From Purshia tridentata (lineage: Eukaryota > Streptophyta > Magnoliopsida > Rosales > Rosaceae): 64,000 nucleotides of DNA. Under the pieces are notes generated by a model. That model worked only from the letters and a program-made list of their open reading frames with translations. It searched no databases and was not told the DNA's origin. The DNA lies in assembly GCA_003254885.1 (NCBI GenBank), contig QANT01003495.1, forward strand, positions 62,001 through 126,000, in the 5' to 3' direction. A program made the position numbers and the translations under genes. This document shows positions 23,764 to 35,585 of this stretch, piece by piece (position 1 is the first letter of the stretch; each line of letters opens with the position of its first letter).

Positions 23764-26170
23764 TTATTCAGCAGGTTTTTTCCTCTTCTTATGCCTTTTT
23801 TTCAATAAACCTTTCTCTGCCAGTGTCTTTAGTTTTTGCTTTTTCCGTTCTTTTTGTTTCTCTTCAAAGCCATCATCCACCATCTTCATTGTTGCAACAC
23901 GCCTGGCCTTGTAAATCTGCATATTGAAGGGGAAATACATGAGCAAACATTTCCAAAACTAAATATGGACGTCATGAATAATTTTCCCTCAAGATTGCCA
24001 TAGCCGGTACATATATTTACATGTTGGCAGAATTGTACTGGAAAAGCCAATAGCACTAATACCTTTGTAATTTCAGCAAGAACCTCGTTCTCCTTGCATT
24101 CAAGTTTGTCAATTTTCTTCCCAACTTCTTCTTCTATTTTATGAATGAGCTTTACATCGTTCTGCAAAACAAAAAAATTTCCCTTTTTAATCAAAACAAA
24201 TAAGCTTTTTTCTTTTTCAAAAAAAAAAGAAAAAGAAAACATAGAAAAACGCATGTTCCTGACAGTTCTCAATAGCTAGAAATATGAACTACGAGTCCTT
24301 GACCAACCAAAGATTTTGTTTGGTAGGGAGGAAAGTATGAGAGAGATTACTTAGCTACAAGTTGCTAATTTTAACCCATTTCACAAATAATCAAGTCTGC
24401 TACTTACTTGGGTAACAATGCTAATAGCTAAACCTCCTCTGCCTGCTCTTGCAGTACGCCCCACGCGGTGAATATAATCTCTTGGATACCTGCACGTAGG
24501 AAGGCCATTAATTTCTACTTGGAACTACATTTTCTACAGAAAGTAACAATAACAAAGTTTATTGACAATTAAAACCTTGGAGTATCATAATTGATTACTA
24601 GGTCAACTGTAGGAATGTCCAAACCACGACTGGCAACATCAGTTGCCAGCAATACAGGAACCCGTCCGGATTTGAATTGATGTAATGCAGCAAGTCTTTG
24701 AGACTGGGATTTGAATGAATGCAAGACCGAAACTTTTTGATCAAGCTCCTCCAGTAACAAACTCAAAAAGTGACAACTTCTGCTTACACAACATGATATC
24801 ATAGATTGTTAATTGATTAGCCATCCAACAAAAGAGCAACCCACAGAACTATAAGATATGCATTAGAAGAGTCGGAGAAAATTCAGACCAAGATCTTAAA
24901 AGAGAGAATACCTGCAGGTTGAGACGAATATGATGGCAGAGCGAACATCCATATCTTCAAGTTTTGACAAAATGTGTACCAGATAAACATCCTTCACATA
25001 ATGGGATATAAACATATATTTCTGGTCAAGAGTGTCAACCGTCTTGAAACCTTCGTATGCCTCGTAAAAGTATGGCTTATTTGCAGAAAGTTCAATCAGC
25101 GTTTGGAGGTCACTAGTCATTGTTGCAGAAAACAACAGAGTTTGCCGACTCTTTGGCAAGCACTGAAACACCACTCTCAGCTCCTCTTCATAGCGAGCAT
25201 CCAATACACGATCTGCTTCATCCAGAACTAGGAACTGAAACAAAATGAAAGATACTTATAAGAACTGAGTTCAGGGTGAATAGACAAACAAAAATACCTT
25301 ATGCTCTTGAATTTACAGACACCCACCTCAACATCAATATAAAAAATCCCCACATCATCAATAATTGAATTTTCATATTTCTTTTTCATAAATCCCAAGT
25401 CATTCTTATAAACACCATACTCACAAAATATCCCAACATCATTCAACTCATTTTGAAATAACCACATTGCAAGCTTACAAATGATAAAATAGTTCACCAA
25501 ATTACAAACAAAAGCTTGCAAATACTCAAAAACAAAAGCTTGCAAATACGCAAAAACAAAAATGAAAGAGACCCAATACCTTGGTATTGGAGAAAACATT
25601 CGGATTCTGTTCGATCAAAACCTTAATCCTCCCCGGCGTGGCGATCACCACGTGCGGTCTAGCCATCAAGTCCTGAGCTTGGGTCAACATATCCATGCCA
25701 CCAATAAAATAAGAGCACCGCAAGTGCAGGGACGACCCCAGAGCCCGAAACTGCTGGTCCAGCTGGATCGCCAGCTCATGAGTCGACGTGATCACCAGCG
25801 CGAAAACCCCATAAGGGTCCTCGGCGAGCTTCTGCAGTATCGGCAGCGCAAACGCCGCCGTTTTTCCGCTCCCGGTCTGGGCCAGGCCCAGCACGTCCCG
25901 GCCCTCAAGGATTTTGGGAACGCAGTGGGTCTGGACCGCCGTTGGCTTCAGCATACCGAGCTCGGTGCATGTCCGTAGGACCCAGTCGGCGAGCCCGAGG
26001 TCGCCGAATAAGGCGGCGGAGTTGGCATTAGGGTTTGTAGATTTTTCGATTTGGGGTTCTGGGGTTGCAGTTGGACCGGGTTCAGGGGTTTGGGAGGGTT
26101 TTGGGGTTTTAGGTCTGGAGGGTTTGAAGAGAGGGAAGGTTTCGTCGACTATGTTTTCTTCCTCGTCCAT
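23764..26170 (-). CDS. RH36: DEAD-box ATP-dependent RNA helicase 36 (DDX49/Dbp8 type)
   Basis: Nucleolar RNA helicase of the Dbp8/DDX49 group, needed for small-subunit rRNA processing; Arabidopsis RH36 (SLOW WALKER 3) is essential for gametophytes (family knowledge). Six exons: 25580-26170, 24912-25234, 24576-24779, 24408-24489, 24063-24161, 23764-23916, giving 483 residues. Motifs: AQTGSGKT (I), GG and TPGR (Ib), DEAD (II), SAT (III), [15 protein letters not shown] (V), [13 protein letters not shown] (VI), and the lysine-rich C-terminus [12 protein letters not shown]. Motif Ia, usually PTRELA, reads STHELA here (near residue 125), changing two conserved residues. The first exon's N-terminus is Pro/Thr-rich and specific to this group. 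The gene is wedged between the two urease-derived duplicates. It otherwise looks intact. Confidence 0.93.
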
Positions 26171-26214
26171 TGTTCTGTTTTATGGGGTTCACCCTTTATG
26201 TTTAGGTTAATAGT

Positions 26215-27693
26215 ACAATGCTGTGAATCTGTGATTACAAGTTTTAACCTTTTTTTTTAAGGTTAAATACGTTTTTAGTTTCTGTATTTTATTTCAAAAA
26301 CAAATTTAGTCTTCGTGGTTTCAAAATTCTGATTTTAGTCCTTGGGTTTTACTCCAAAAACAAATTTGTTCCTTGGTTTCAAAATTTCAGTTTTGGTCCT
26401 TGAGTTTTTGTTCATTTCTAATTTTGATTCTTGGGTTTTTGTCCATTTGCAATTTTCATCCATAAATACTTATATATGTTATTTTGACTTTTTTTAAATG
26501 AATCTGTGATTACAAGTTTTAACCTTTTTTTTTTAGGTTAAATACATTTTTAGTTTCTGTATTTTACTTCAAAAACAAATTTAGTCTTCGTGGTTTCAAA
26601 ATTCTGATTTTAGTTCTTGGGTTTTATTCCAAAAACAAATTTGTTCCTCTTGGTTTCAAAATTTCAGTTTTGGTCATTGAGTTTTTGTTCATTTCTAATT
26701 TTGATTCTTGGATTTTTGTCCATTTGCAATTTTCATCCATAAATACTTATATATGTTATTTTAACTTTTTTTAAATAGAATTTTTTTAAAAAAGAAATTA
26801 TTCTTCCTAAAAAAAATTAGTGGGGGTAAATGGGTTGTTAAAAATAAGGAGAGGTGTGATCTTTTATTTCATTTTATTTTTCAATTCTAATTATTCTATT
26901 TTATTATTTTACTCTCAAAATATTAAGTTGTTTGATTTTAATCTTTTAATTAACGAAAGGCAGTGTTGGATTTTTGAATGTTTAACCTTCCTCCTCATTC
27001 TCCCATTATATATACTAACCTCTTGCTACGCGTATTGCGCATGTCAATTGGCTTTTCTAAATATTTAATTACAAATTTTAATAATTTATTTGTCTTAAAA
27101 TAATAGTGGTGTGAAAGTAGGTTGCTAAAAATAAGGATGTAATATTATTTTTTTGTATTTTTTAATTTTAATTATTCTATTTTACATTTTTGTTTTTTAC
27201 TAATAAATAATATTATGAATACCTATTTTTGAAATTCATAAATTTAACCATTTACTCTTCTTTTGGTTTTATATATTCTTACTATTATAAAGTCAGGAGA
27301 TAGGCTTCACCAAATTTTAAATTTTCATAGATACTCTTAATTCAATTTAATAAATAAAGATATAATTGTAAAATGTAAAAATTAAAATACAATTTAAAAA
27401 TAAAAAACACTTCAAAAGGTGGAAAAAGTGAGGATAATTTATTAAAAAATATATATATAAAAAAACACATAATATAAATTTAAATGGACATGTGCAGAGC
27501 ACCTGCCAAGAGTCTAGTATAAATAAATACATGTAATTTACAAAATAACACTGAATGACCCAAATTGTTAATGAATGAAAACCCAAAGATCAAAATTAAA
27601 ATTTTGAAACCACAAGGACCAAATTTGTTTTTCGTGTAAAACACAAGGACCAAAAATGTAATTAACCCTTTTTTTTATAAAACAATGCTGTGA
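26215..27693. mobile_element. Non-autonomous Mutator-like element with long inverted ends
   Basis: The left side (from about 26261) starts GGTTAAATACGTTTTTAG and the right side ends, read inverted, GGGTTAATTACATTTTTGG. The arms stay similar for about 70 bases (AAAACAAATTTAGTC... versus AAAACAAATTTGGTCC..., then GTGGTTTCAAAATT in both). The left end is present twice in tandem (about 26226-26501 and 26502-26780). No transposase is seen inside. Poly-T tracts of about nine bases abut both ends and could be the target duplication; a 12-base direct repeat, ACAATGCTGTGA, also flanks it at 26215 and 27682. Long-TIR Mutator-like is the best family guess. Confidence 0.6.
27277..27518 (+). mobile_element. 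Short non-autonomous Helitron candidate nested in the Mutator-like element
   Basis: Starts with TC followed by TTACTATTATAAAGTCAGG and AGGCTTCACC, a start typical of small plant Helitrons. It ends with a small GTGC/GCAC hairpin about 15 bases before a terminal CTAGT (27514-27518), matching the CTRRT rule. The interior is AT-rich and non-coding. No target duplication is expected for Helitrons. The immediate flanking bases do not clearly show the usual A/T insertion point, so the borders are approximate. Confidence 0.45.
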
Positions 27694-27697
27694 TTAG

Positions 27698-29034
27698 AGG
27701 TGAAAAGTTTTTGACCCCAAAAAATGAAGGAAAAGAAAAAGAAAATAAACGTGAATAACAATAAATATAATAAAGATAGCTTGTAGAACTATGCCACTAT
27801 CCTACTCGAAGAAAAGTTGACAAACAGATGCTGATGGAGATTGGAGATTGATGCCCAGTTTGGTATTGCTTTTTAAAGGTGAAAATCACTTTTATTGGCA
27901 GCGATACTATGTTTAGGTGTTTGGTAAAATAAAAAATTTCAGCTTTTTTTAAAAAATAACTGTCATTGGAAGCTAAAATGAGAAGTTGGTGTGGAGCAAC
28001 TTCTCATTTTAGCTTATTCTGGAATCAGTTCGAAGAATCGGTCATATTTAATGAAATTTCTCACAACTGATTATTTTCACAACAAAAATAAAAGTGATTA
28101 TCTTTACAGCACAACAATACCAAACTGGGCCTGAGAACTCAAGTACCCACTTGCATGATTAGTCATTTTTTTATGTTCCTCCTTGAAACTAAGAGATTTT
28201 CTCTAAGCAACTAAAGATATGCATTTAGAACATATATCCAAGTCAGGAAAAGATTCTGGTTTTGCATGTTGCCAAATTATCAGTATTCATTTCAGCTTAT
28301 AGTAATTAGATTTGGAATACATTTTTCCTTAGCTGTAACGTTTCTTGTTTCCCTAAAATACCCTTCAGCATATTAAGATAATATTAGGAGTAGTTAATAG
28401 TACTATTTATCTCCATTGATTGATGATATTATTGTCACTTTTGAACATTTTTTTATTTTGAAAATTAATTTTCCTAATGTTCTTATCATAATATATATAA
28501 TAACAATAATATAAAACTACCAAAAAAATAATGCAAGATCAATCAAGATATTTATTTTGTGCACCTACAAAGATTGCATGGTTAGTAATTTACCTTGTGC
28601 ACTTACATTTTATTTATTTATTTTTTTTTGCGCACACTATTTTTTTTTTTATATTTATTTTGTACACCTAGTTTTTTTTCGTGTTAATTTTATGCACCTA
28701 CTTTTTGTGTTATTTTACGTACATACATAACTTGTTTTTTGTTTGTGTTGATTTGAATTATTTATGAATAATTTATTACATTCAATCATAAATCAATCAA
28801 TTTGAACTCTCTAAAAATTCGATTCAATTTACTCTTATTGATGACAATAGCAGACTTTGTAGGTGGCTGCAATTTTTGAGATTGAGATTAATTCATAAAC
28901 TAAAAAGTCAGTGGGTTGGAAGCTTTAAAAAAAAAGTTTGAGGGGTTGATATCCAATTAACCCTTCAGTTTATTAGGGGTTGCATTATGATACAAGTGGC
29001 AGAGGTAAGTTGAGTTAACTGCAAAGGAGGTAGC
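27698..29034. repeat. Segmental duplication, copy 2 flank (urease 3' side)
   Basis: Paralogue of the DNA at about 19838-21426. It contains the 3' flank of the intact urease and, from 27852 to 28131, a transposon absent from the other copy. A stretch of about 60 bases at 28240-28300 is also absent from copy 1. Otherwise AT-rich with poly-T runs; no gene. Confidence 0.8.
27852..28131. mobile_element. 280-bp MITE with proven empty site
   Basis: Terminal inverted repeats: left TGCCCAGTTTGGTATTG, right end (inverted) GGCCCAGTTTGGTATTG. It is flanked by TGA at 27849-27851 and 28132-28134, while the paralogous site near 20597 has a single TGA and no insert, so the borders are firm. A central hairpin at about 27971-28016 has 19-base perfect arms (AAGCTAAAATGAGAAGTTG). 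Ends of this kind with a three-base TNA target suggest PIF/Harbinger, though TGA is not the common target; the family is therefore tentative. No coding capacity. Confidence 0.88.
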
Positions 29035-29297
29035 CTAAAACAGGAAGTAATTCCGAGATAGGGGAACACTGCTGGCTGCACTGCAGGTAAGAACCTCGCC
29101 ATCTGCTGTCACTTTGTATGTCTCTGGATCTACCGATATCTTTGGCAGGGCGTCGTTGAGCTTCATGTCAAGTTTGCTGAGTGTCCTAACGTTGCCTACG
29201 GCTTCCACTCTCTTCTTAAGGCCATATAAGGCTTGAACTCCATTCTCTATGGCTGCCTGTTTGCATAGGGAAACAAAAAAGTCAGGCTCAGAATCTC

Positions 29298-29340
<43 letters not shown>

Positions 29341-32300
29341 ATGCCTTGCTGACAAAAGCAATGGAGTGAGCACTACCAGCCTTGCCGAATCCACCAAACA
29401 TAGGCCTTGAAATGACCTGCTAAGACGTAAGTTTTTGTAGAGTAATCAAAACAAAATCGCCAGAATTTATGTCCACCCAGAAAGAAGATTAAATCCTGTC
29501 TATGAACTTCTTTTCGTCCCTACTCAACATAATTCTCTAATCATGTAAAAATATAAAGGTCAGCTTGTTTGCACATGTGAGCAACAGCCCCTCGAATTTG
29601 ATATTATCATGACAGGGCAGACTGAGCTCCACGCCCAATGCCGATGAGATTATGAAATTTTGCATCTCAAGTGATGAGAAAATAAAAATGCTGGAAGCCT
29701 GATATCGATACCCTTTGATCCACATATAAAATGCATCCTTACATAAGAATCATTTTACAAACTAAACTTTACCGGTTCAGGTGTGGGGATGCTTGCATTT
29801 GGATCACCCATATTAGCCCATGCAATTGCACCACCTTTGACCACCATTTCTGGTTTTGCCCCAAAGAAAGATGGCTTCCATAGAACAAGATCAGCCAACT
29901 TCCCAACCTGCAGAAACATATGAAGCTCATGAGAAGAAAATGATAATTTCACTATTTAATGGCAATAACAGAATCACTATTATGGAATCCACCTGAATGA
30001 AAGTGACCATGTATACAATCCTGAAGATGTGATTTTCATCCACGAGAAATTTCTGTTCACTATTTGTTTATTGCTTAAGGGTGTTCTGCTTAAAATGAAT
30101 GAATGACTAATAAAAGCTTCAAGTGAATGTGTTTGGTTTTCTGTTAAAAGTAGCATACCTCAAGTGAACCAACATATTGAGAAAACCCATTAGCTATTGC
30201 TGGATTTATGGTGTATTTTGCAATGTATCGCTTGATCCGAAGGTTGTCATTGTCGGATCCACTAGATTCTATCCGTCCTCTTTGTGACTTCATCTTGTCA
30301 GCGGTTTGCCAAGTTCTAATTATCACCTGTTAAGAAAAGATTTTACACCATCTAAGCCTTATATATGTCTGTCTGTATGTGTGTGTGTGTTATGAATAGA
30401 TAAAGGTTACAACAAATAACAACACAATATTCAATGCTTTCAAGTGAAGACATGAAAATTCATGGATTGGTAAAAAGGGACAATTCTATGTTCTATATTT
30501 CAATTTAAATTTAAGGCTTTTCTTTTGGTTACAATTTCAATAAAGGCTTTCACATACAAACAGCATATGCAGACAAGTATCTCAATTTATGAAAGTTTTG
30601 TATGATCAGGAAAAACCAGAATGCATTTCAAACAAAAGTAAAGGAATTAAGAACCTCTCCAATGCGACCCATAGCCTGTGCATCAGAAGAAACAATGCTA
30701 ATTGCCCCCAGATCATGCAAAATATCTTCTGCAGCAATTGTTTCAGCCCTTATCCTTGATTCAGCAAAAGCTACATCTTCTGGAATGTCCTTATCAAGGT
30801 GATGGCAAACCATCTGTATGTGTTGAAAATTTGAAACAACATTAAGAGTTCTAAGAAACCATAGCACTTGCTGTATTTCAATACTTCCATTTTCTTCTCA
30901 TACCAGCATATCAAGATGCTCATCTATAGTATTGGAGGTGAAAGGCCGTGTCGGGTTTGTGGATGAGGGCAGGACATTTCTCACACTGCATACTTTGATG
31001 ATATCTGGAGCATGACCCCCACCTGCACCTTCACTGCCAAAAAGATGCCAGGGGCAAACATTGGAAAAATGAAATAGAATAAAAGAAAAGAAAAAGAAGA
31101 GGAAACCAAAAGCAACAAAATACATGAATTTATGCTAAAGATAAAAATGAATATTTACAGCTTAAAAATATGTTAAGTATGCAAATAAATGGTTTGATAT
31201 CAAGACATGACCAGAAGGGCCATGATGTCAAACTTTAATCAATGTAACGCCAAACCAAGTTTGGAGTCAGAAAAGGATGGCAACCAAGGCCTGAGCTACC
31301 AGAACAGTTATGCTCCTCCATATAGAAGTATGGTGGTCATCAACTTGTAGAATACTGAAAACAAATTGCAATCTTTTAAAATTAGACAGAATGTGATTTA
31401 TACCTGTGGTATGTATGGATAGTTTTTTCTTTAAATGCAGCAATTGTATGTTCCACAAATCCAGATTCATTCAAGGTGTCTGTATGGATATTAACCTATC
31501 AAGATCACAATTGATATTTGAAGATGTGAAACTCATAAGAAGTTCCCACAGGAAACAGCCCATAAAACTTTACCAAATAATAAGCATTAAAGTACCTGGA
31601 TGTCATAATTTTCTGCAACAGTCAAACAATTGTCTATTGCAGCAGGAGTAGTTCCCCAGTCCTCGTGCAGCTTCAGTCCCATTGCCCCAGCCCTTATTAT
31701 ATCATGTAACCCATCTGGTTTGGCACTGTTCCCCTAAAGTAAGGAAAAAGTATCGAAGAACAAGGTATAAAAACATAAAAGGAAACATTTTTAGTTATCA
31801 CTTCATATTTTTCAGAATGATAGTAGGGTTGACCCTTGAATGTGGGCATAGGTTATGGAAGAAAGGAGAGGTTTTGAAGTACATAAGTAATTAAGCATAC
31901 CTTCCCTGTAAACCCAAAATTTAGAGGCAGGTCATCAGTTGATTGCAGCATTAACTTCATATGTAATGGAGCTGGTGTACAAGTTGTTGCACAAGTCCCA
32001 GTAGCAGGTCCTGTTCCACCTCCCACTACGGTTGTGATACCTGCATATATTGTAGAAGTTTTGGAAAATGGACCCTTTAAATGCCTGTTCATCTAACTTT
32101 TACACCATCTCTTGTCCAAAAAAAATTAGGAATTATTCAGAGGTCAAAGTCATAAACTTTAGGTATCACAACATTCATGGGTATATATCAGGCAGGAAAT
32201 CAAGGATGAAAGATATGCAAAATGAATTAACCGGAAAATATATTATGCCATTCATATTGTAAAACATTATGCAAATGCAGCCTACCTTAAGTAAATAGAG

Positions 32301-35300
32301 GAAACTCTTTAAAAAAGTAATGATGTGTTTATCATTTTAAAAGGAGTGCTTTATTTTATAGGCAACTTGCTAGTATCATGTTCTGCATGCTAATACATAA
32401 TCCATGTCTTGAAGGAAACTAGCATATCTGTCATCAATATTGTTTCACACCAGCACTAACTGATACATGTGTTTCACTACTCATCAAAATCTGCCACTAT
32501 ACATTCTACAAGCACTTTCCATAAGTATTCCAGTAATGTAGCTCACCACTTGATATAGCTTCATATGCCAACTGAGGGCATATGAAGTGCACATGACAGT
32601 CTATGGCCCCTGCAGTCACAATCATTCCTTCTCCCGCTATGACCTCAGTGTTAACCTAATTATAAAGAAGGCAAAAGCATATGTTATTGACTTTCTGGGA
32701 AATTTTCCTCCGAAACTGCTGTAATGTGAGATGATATGTACCCCAATGATCATATTACTAGCTACACCATCCATAACATCTGGATTGCCTGATTTCCCAA
32801 GAGCAATAATAAGACCACCTTTGATACCAATATCTGCCTTAAAGATCCCACTATAATCAACAATCACAGCATTAGTTATAACCGTATCCAATGAATCGGC
32901 TGGTTGATTCCCAGATGACTGGCCCATTCCATCTCGTATAACTTTTCCACCACCAAATACAGATTCATCTCCATAAACAGTATAATCTTTTTCAATTTCA
33001 GCAATCAAGTTGGTATCACCAAGCCGAATTTTGTCACCAGTAGTAGGGCCATACATGTTTGCATATGCCTCACGAGAAACTACAGTGGTGAAAGCTGGAT
33101 CTACTCCTGCAACACCTTCACTGCAAAATTAGTACTGAGGTAAGGCATCTCCATTTTCCATAATCATCTTATTGGAGTAGCTAACATTCAAACAATGCTA
33201 CTGATATAACAAAATAGAGGCAAAATAGTCAGGTAAACATTGCTCGGGCAGAAAGTCTAGACCTAGCATTTGGTTCTTCTTCATTTCCAAATCTTCTTGC
33301 TTCTAGAGCTCCCATGACTGTCTTGTGTCTGCCATGATTTACTGGACCATCAACAATGCCATTTCCTCCTCTGATTACTCTATTACCTCCAATACTTACA
33401 AGTATGACATGTTTACTTTCCCCTGGCTGGCAAAGGAAAACAAGCTCCAGTAATGTACTTAGAATGCATAGAGTGGAATAAGTAAAACCTGAGCATGTCC
33501 TAGCCCATTGGAAAGGATCCACAAAATTAAAAGAAGATTGGTAGCATACCAACATTCAAAATCACAAAGTAGGGCCTACTCTACAAAAACAAGTTCATTT
33601 TATGGCACCAATGACTTTTAAATACAGAAGGAGACCAACATATCATGTTGCTTTAATACGCAGCAATACAAAACCAAATTATAGATCTAAAAGATGATGA
33701 AGGATGACATGTCATTCCTGTTAGATTGTGATTAGAAAAATATATGATAGGCAGAATATATTTGTAATTGAGACGACACTGAAAAACTTTTAATTACATA
33801 AGATTGAAAAATTAATAAAAACAGTTAAAAAATAAAACAAATTTTGACCTCAAATCTCTTGGCTGTTCCAGCAGGTATATTCAGGCGCATGCCATATGAT
33901 TTCATTCGATCAAAAACCAAGTGGGGGTTGACTTCAATAAAGTGATAGTGACTGCCAACCTGAAAAAAGTAGGCTGAGAAATAAATATAAAATCACTATT
34001 ATCTCTTGAACTGTGTTATCCAGAAAACAGTAAATGAGATGTTGACTAGTTCAATTTGTTAAGAGCATTAGATCATTTCAGTTGCTTACTTGGCACACTC
34101 TAAAGCAGAACCATATAACTCTACTGAGCTAAATTAAATGAGATGTTGATTCATTCATTGGACAACCTTCGATACCCTTAACTGTTGAATGCTAATAATT
34201 GACTACACTTGGGATATTGGAAACCAATTAAAACTGAATAAGACTACAGAAACGAATGCACTTTTAAATAACTCAACTGAGCAAAAGAAGATTGATTTTT
34301 ACAGTGTTCTTGCTAGTTCTGCTTCTACTAAGTAATCGAAAAGATATATGTAAGTATAGTTTGAATGTTGTGGAGTTTACCATTGTAAATTTGGACACAT
34401 ATCAACTTTAAAAGGTTGTCATTGGAATCCTGAAGTTGCAAGAGGAACAACAATTGCGGACTAAAGAAATTTAGATATACGTGGAATAGCCTCGACTGCA
34501 TGAACAAAAAGGAAAAGAACCCGCACCCAAAATAAATGAGAAATGAGATGTTAATGATAAAAACCTGAATCGGCCTGTCTCCAGTGTTAACAACTCTGAG
34601 TATTATAGCTTTCCTTCCATGATTAAGCACAATAGTACCACCTCCAAAGATAATTTCACCAGGAACATTACCATCTTCCATTTCAGGAAACTTGTCTGGT
34701 GAAGGAACTGTTGCACAATTTTGTTACATCAATGCCCATATGATACTAGATAAAGCCAATAGGTCCCAAAATAAAGCAAATTGAAACTTGCCAATATAAG
34801 ATAGCCCTTACCAGGAAGAAAAGAATCCCTTAAAGCTAGTTCCAGATTTCCATTATCACTAGAAATTGGATCATGAATGGTGATTAACTTTGTACCATCA
34901 CGAAAGGTCCCTTCAACCTACATTTAAAGATGTTGAACAGCTAGAATTGATAACAACTTTGGACAGTATTCATGCACTGCCTATCAAAGATATTGAACAT
35001 AAACTACAACCTGAATGAGCACAATACCTGCACCATATCCAAAAGATGTGGAACACCCGGAAGAACTTGTTTCCTGTTTGAAAAGAAAGATGCAGATCAA
35101 ACTTGAGCATATACACACATAATCCCGAGGTTCGGGTTGGTTGAACTGAAGAAAAAAAGATTACCCACATGCTATTCCACAAGCTATACAAGCCAGGAAT
35201 ATTAAGACCCAGATAAATAAAAATAGGGAAAATTGATAATGCTTTCACTGCTCACAACATTACCTTCCCAGGAGCTGTCTCCCAATGTCCATCAATTCTG

Positions 35301-35585
35301 CCACAGATTTGTCACCATTACGAACAAACTCCAGAATCTACCAGGAAAACCATATTAGATAAAAAGCTTTCTCTACAACACCATCAATATATGATCGAAT
35401 ATGGAAATTTGAACTGCAGTAGAAGGAAATTATAATAATAACATGAACACCCAACAAACCTGTGTGGCTATGAGTGCTACAGATTCGGGGTGATTGAGCC
35501 GCAAACCACGAGCAAGACGCTTCTGTGCTAGATATCCAGCATTGTGGAGACCCAATTTCTCAGCCTCTCTTGGAACCAATTTCAT
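29035..35585 (-). CDS. URE: Urease
   Basis: Cytosolic nickel enzyme that hydrolyses urea to ammonia and carbon dioxide, recycling arginine-derived nitrogen; it needs UreD, UreF and UreG for activation. Eighteen coding exons: 35460-35585, 35264-35337, 35028-35073, 34812-34917, 34565-34707, 33849-33959, 33263-33426, 32742-33120, 32547-32655, 31901-32040, 31596-31733, 31404-31495, 30904-31033, 30655-30813, 30159-30326, 29773-29907, 29345-29416, 29035-29256. The product has 837 residues (jack bean 840), with gamma, beta and alpha regions fused in the plant manner. Active-site residues are all present, numbered here: H404 and H406 (CHVH), K487 (MGLKLHED), H516 (VNIHTD), H542 (TYHSEG), C589/H590 (MVCHHLDKD), D630 (SSDAQAMG). 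Intron 17 has a GC donor. The gene appears fully functional. A broken partial copy lies at about 21.4-22.8 kb. Confidence 0.97.
29300..29337. repeat. (GA)n microsatellite in urease intron 17
   Basis: About 19 uninterrupted AG dinucleotides, lying only a few bases inside the GC splice donor of intron 17. Confidence 0.97.

Noticed and set aside
29035-35585. Possibility that the main urease gene is also a pseudogene because of its GC donor
   Set aside because: All eighteen exons keep frame, length equals the family norm and every nickel and catalytic residue is present; GC-AG introns are a known minor class.
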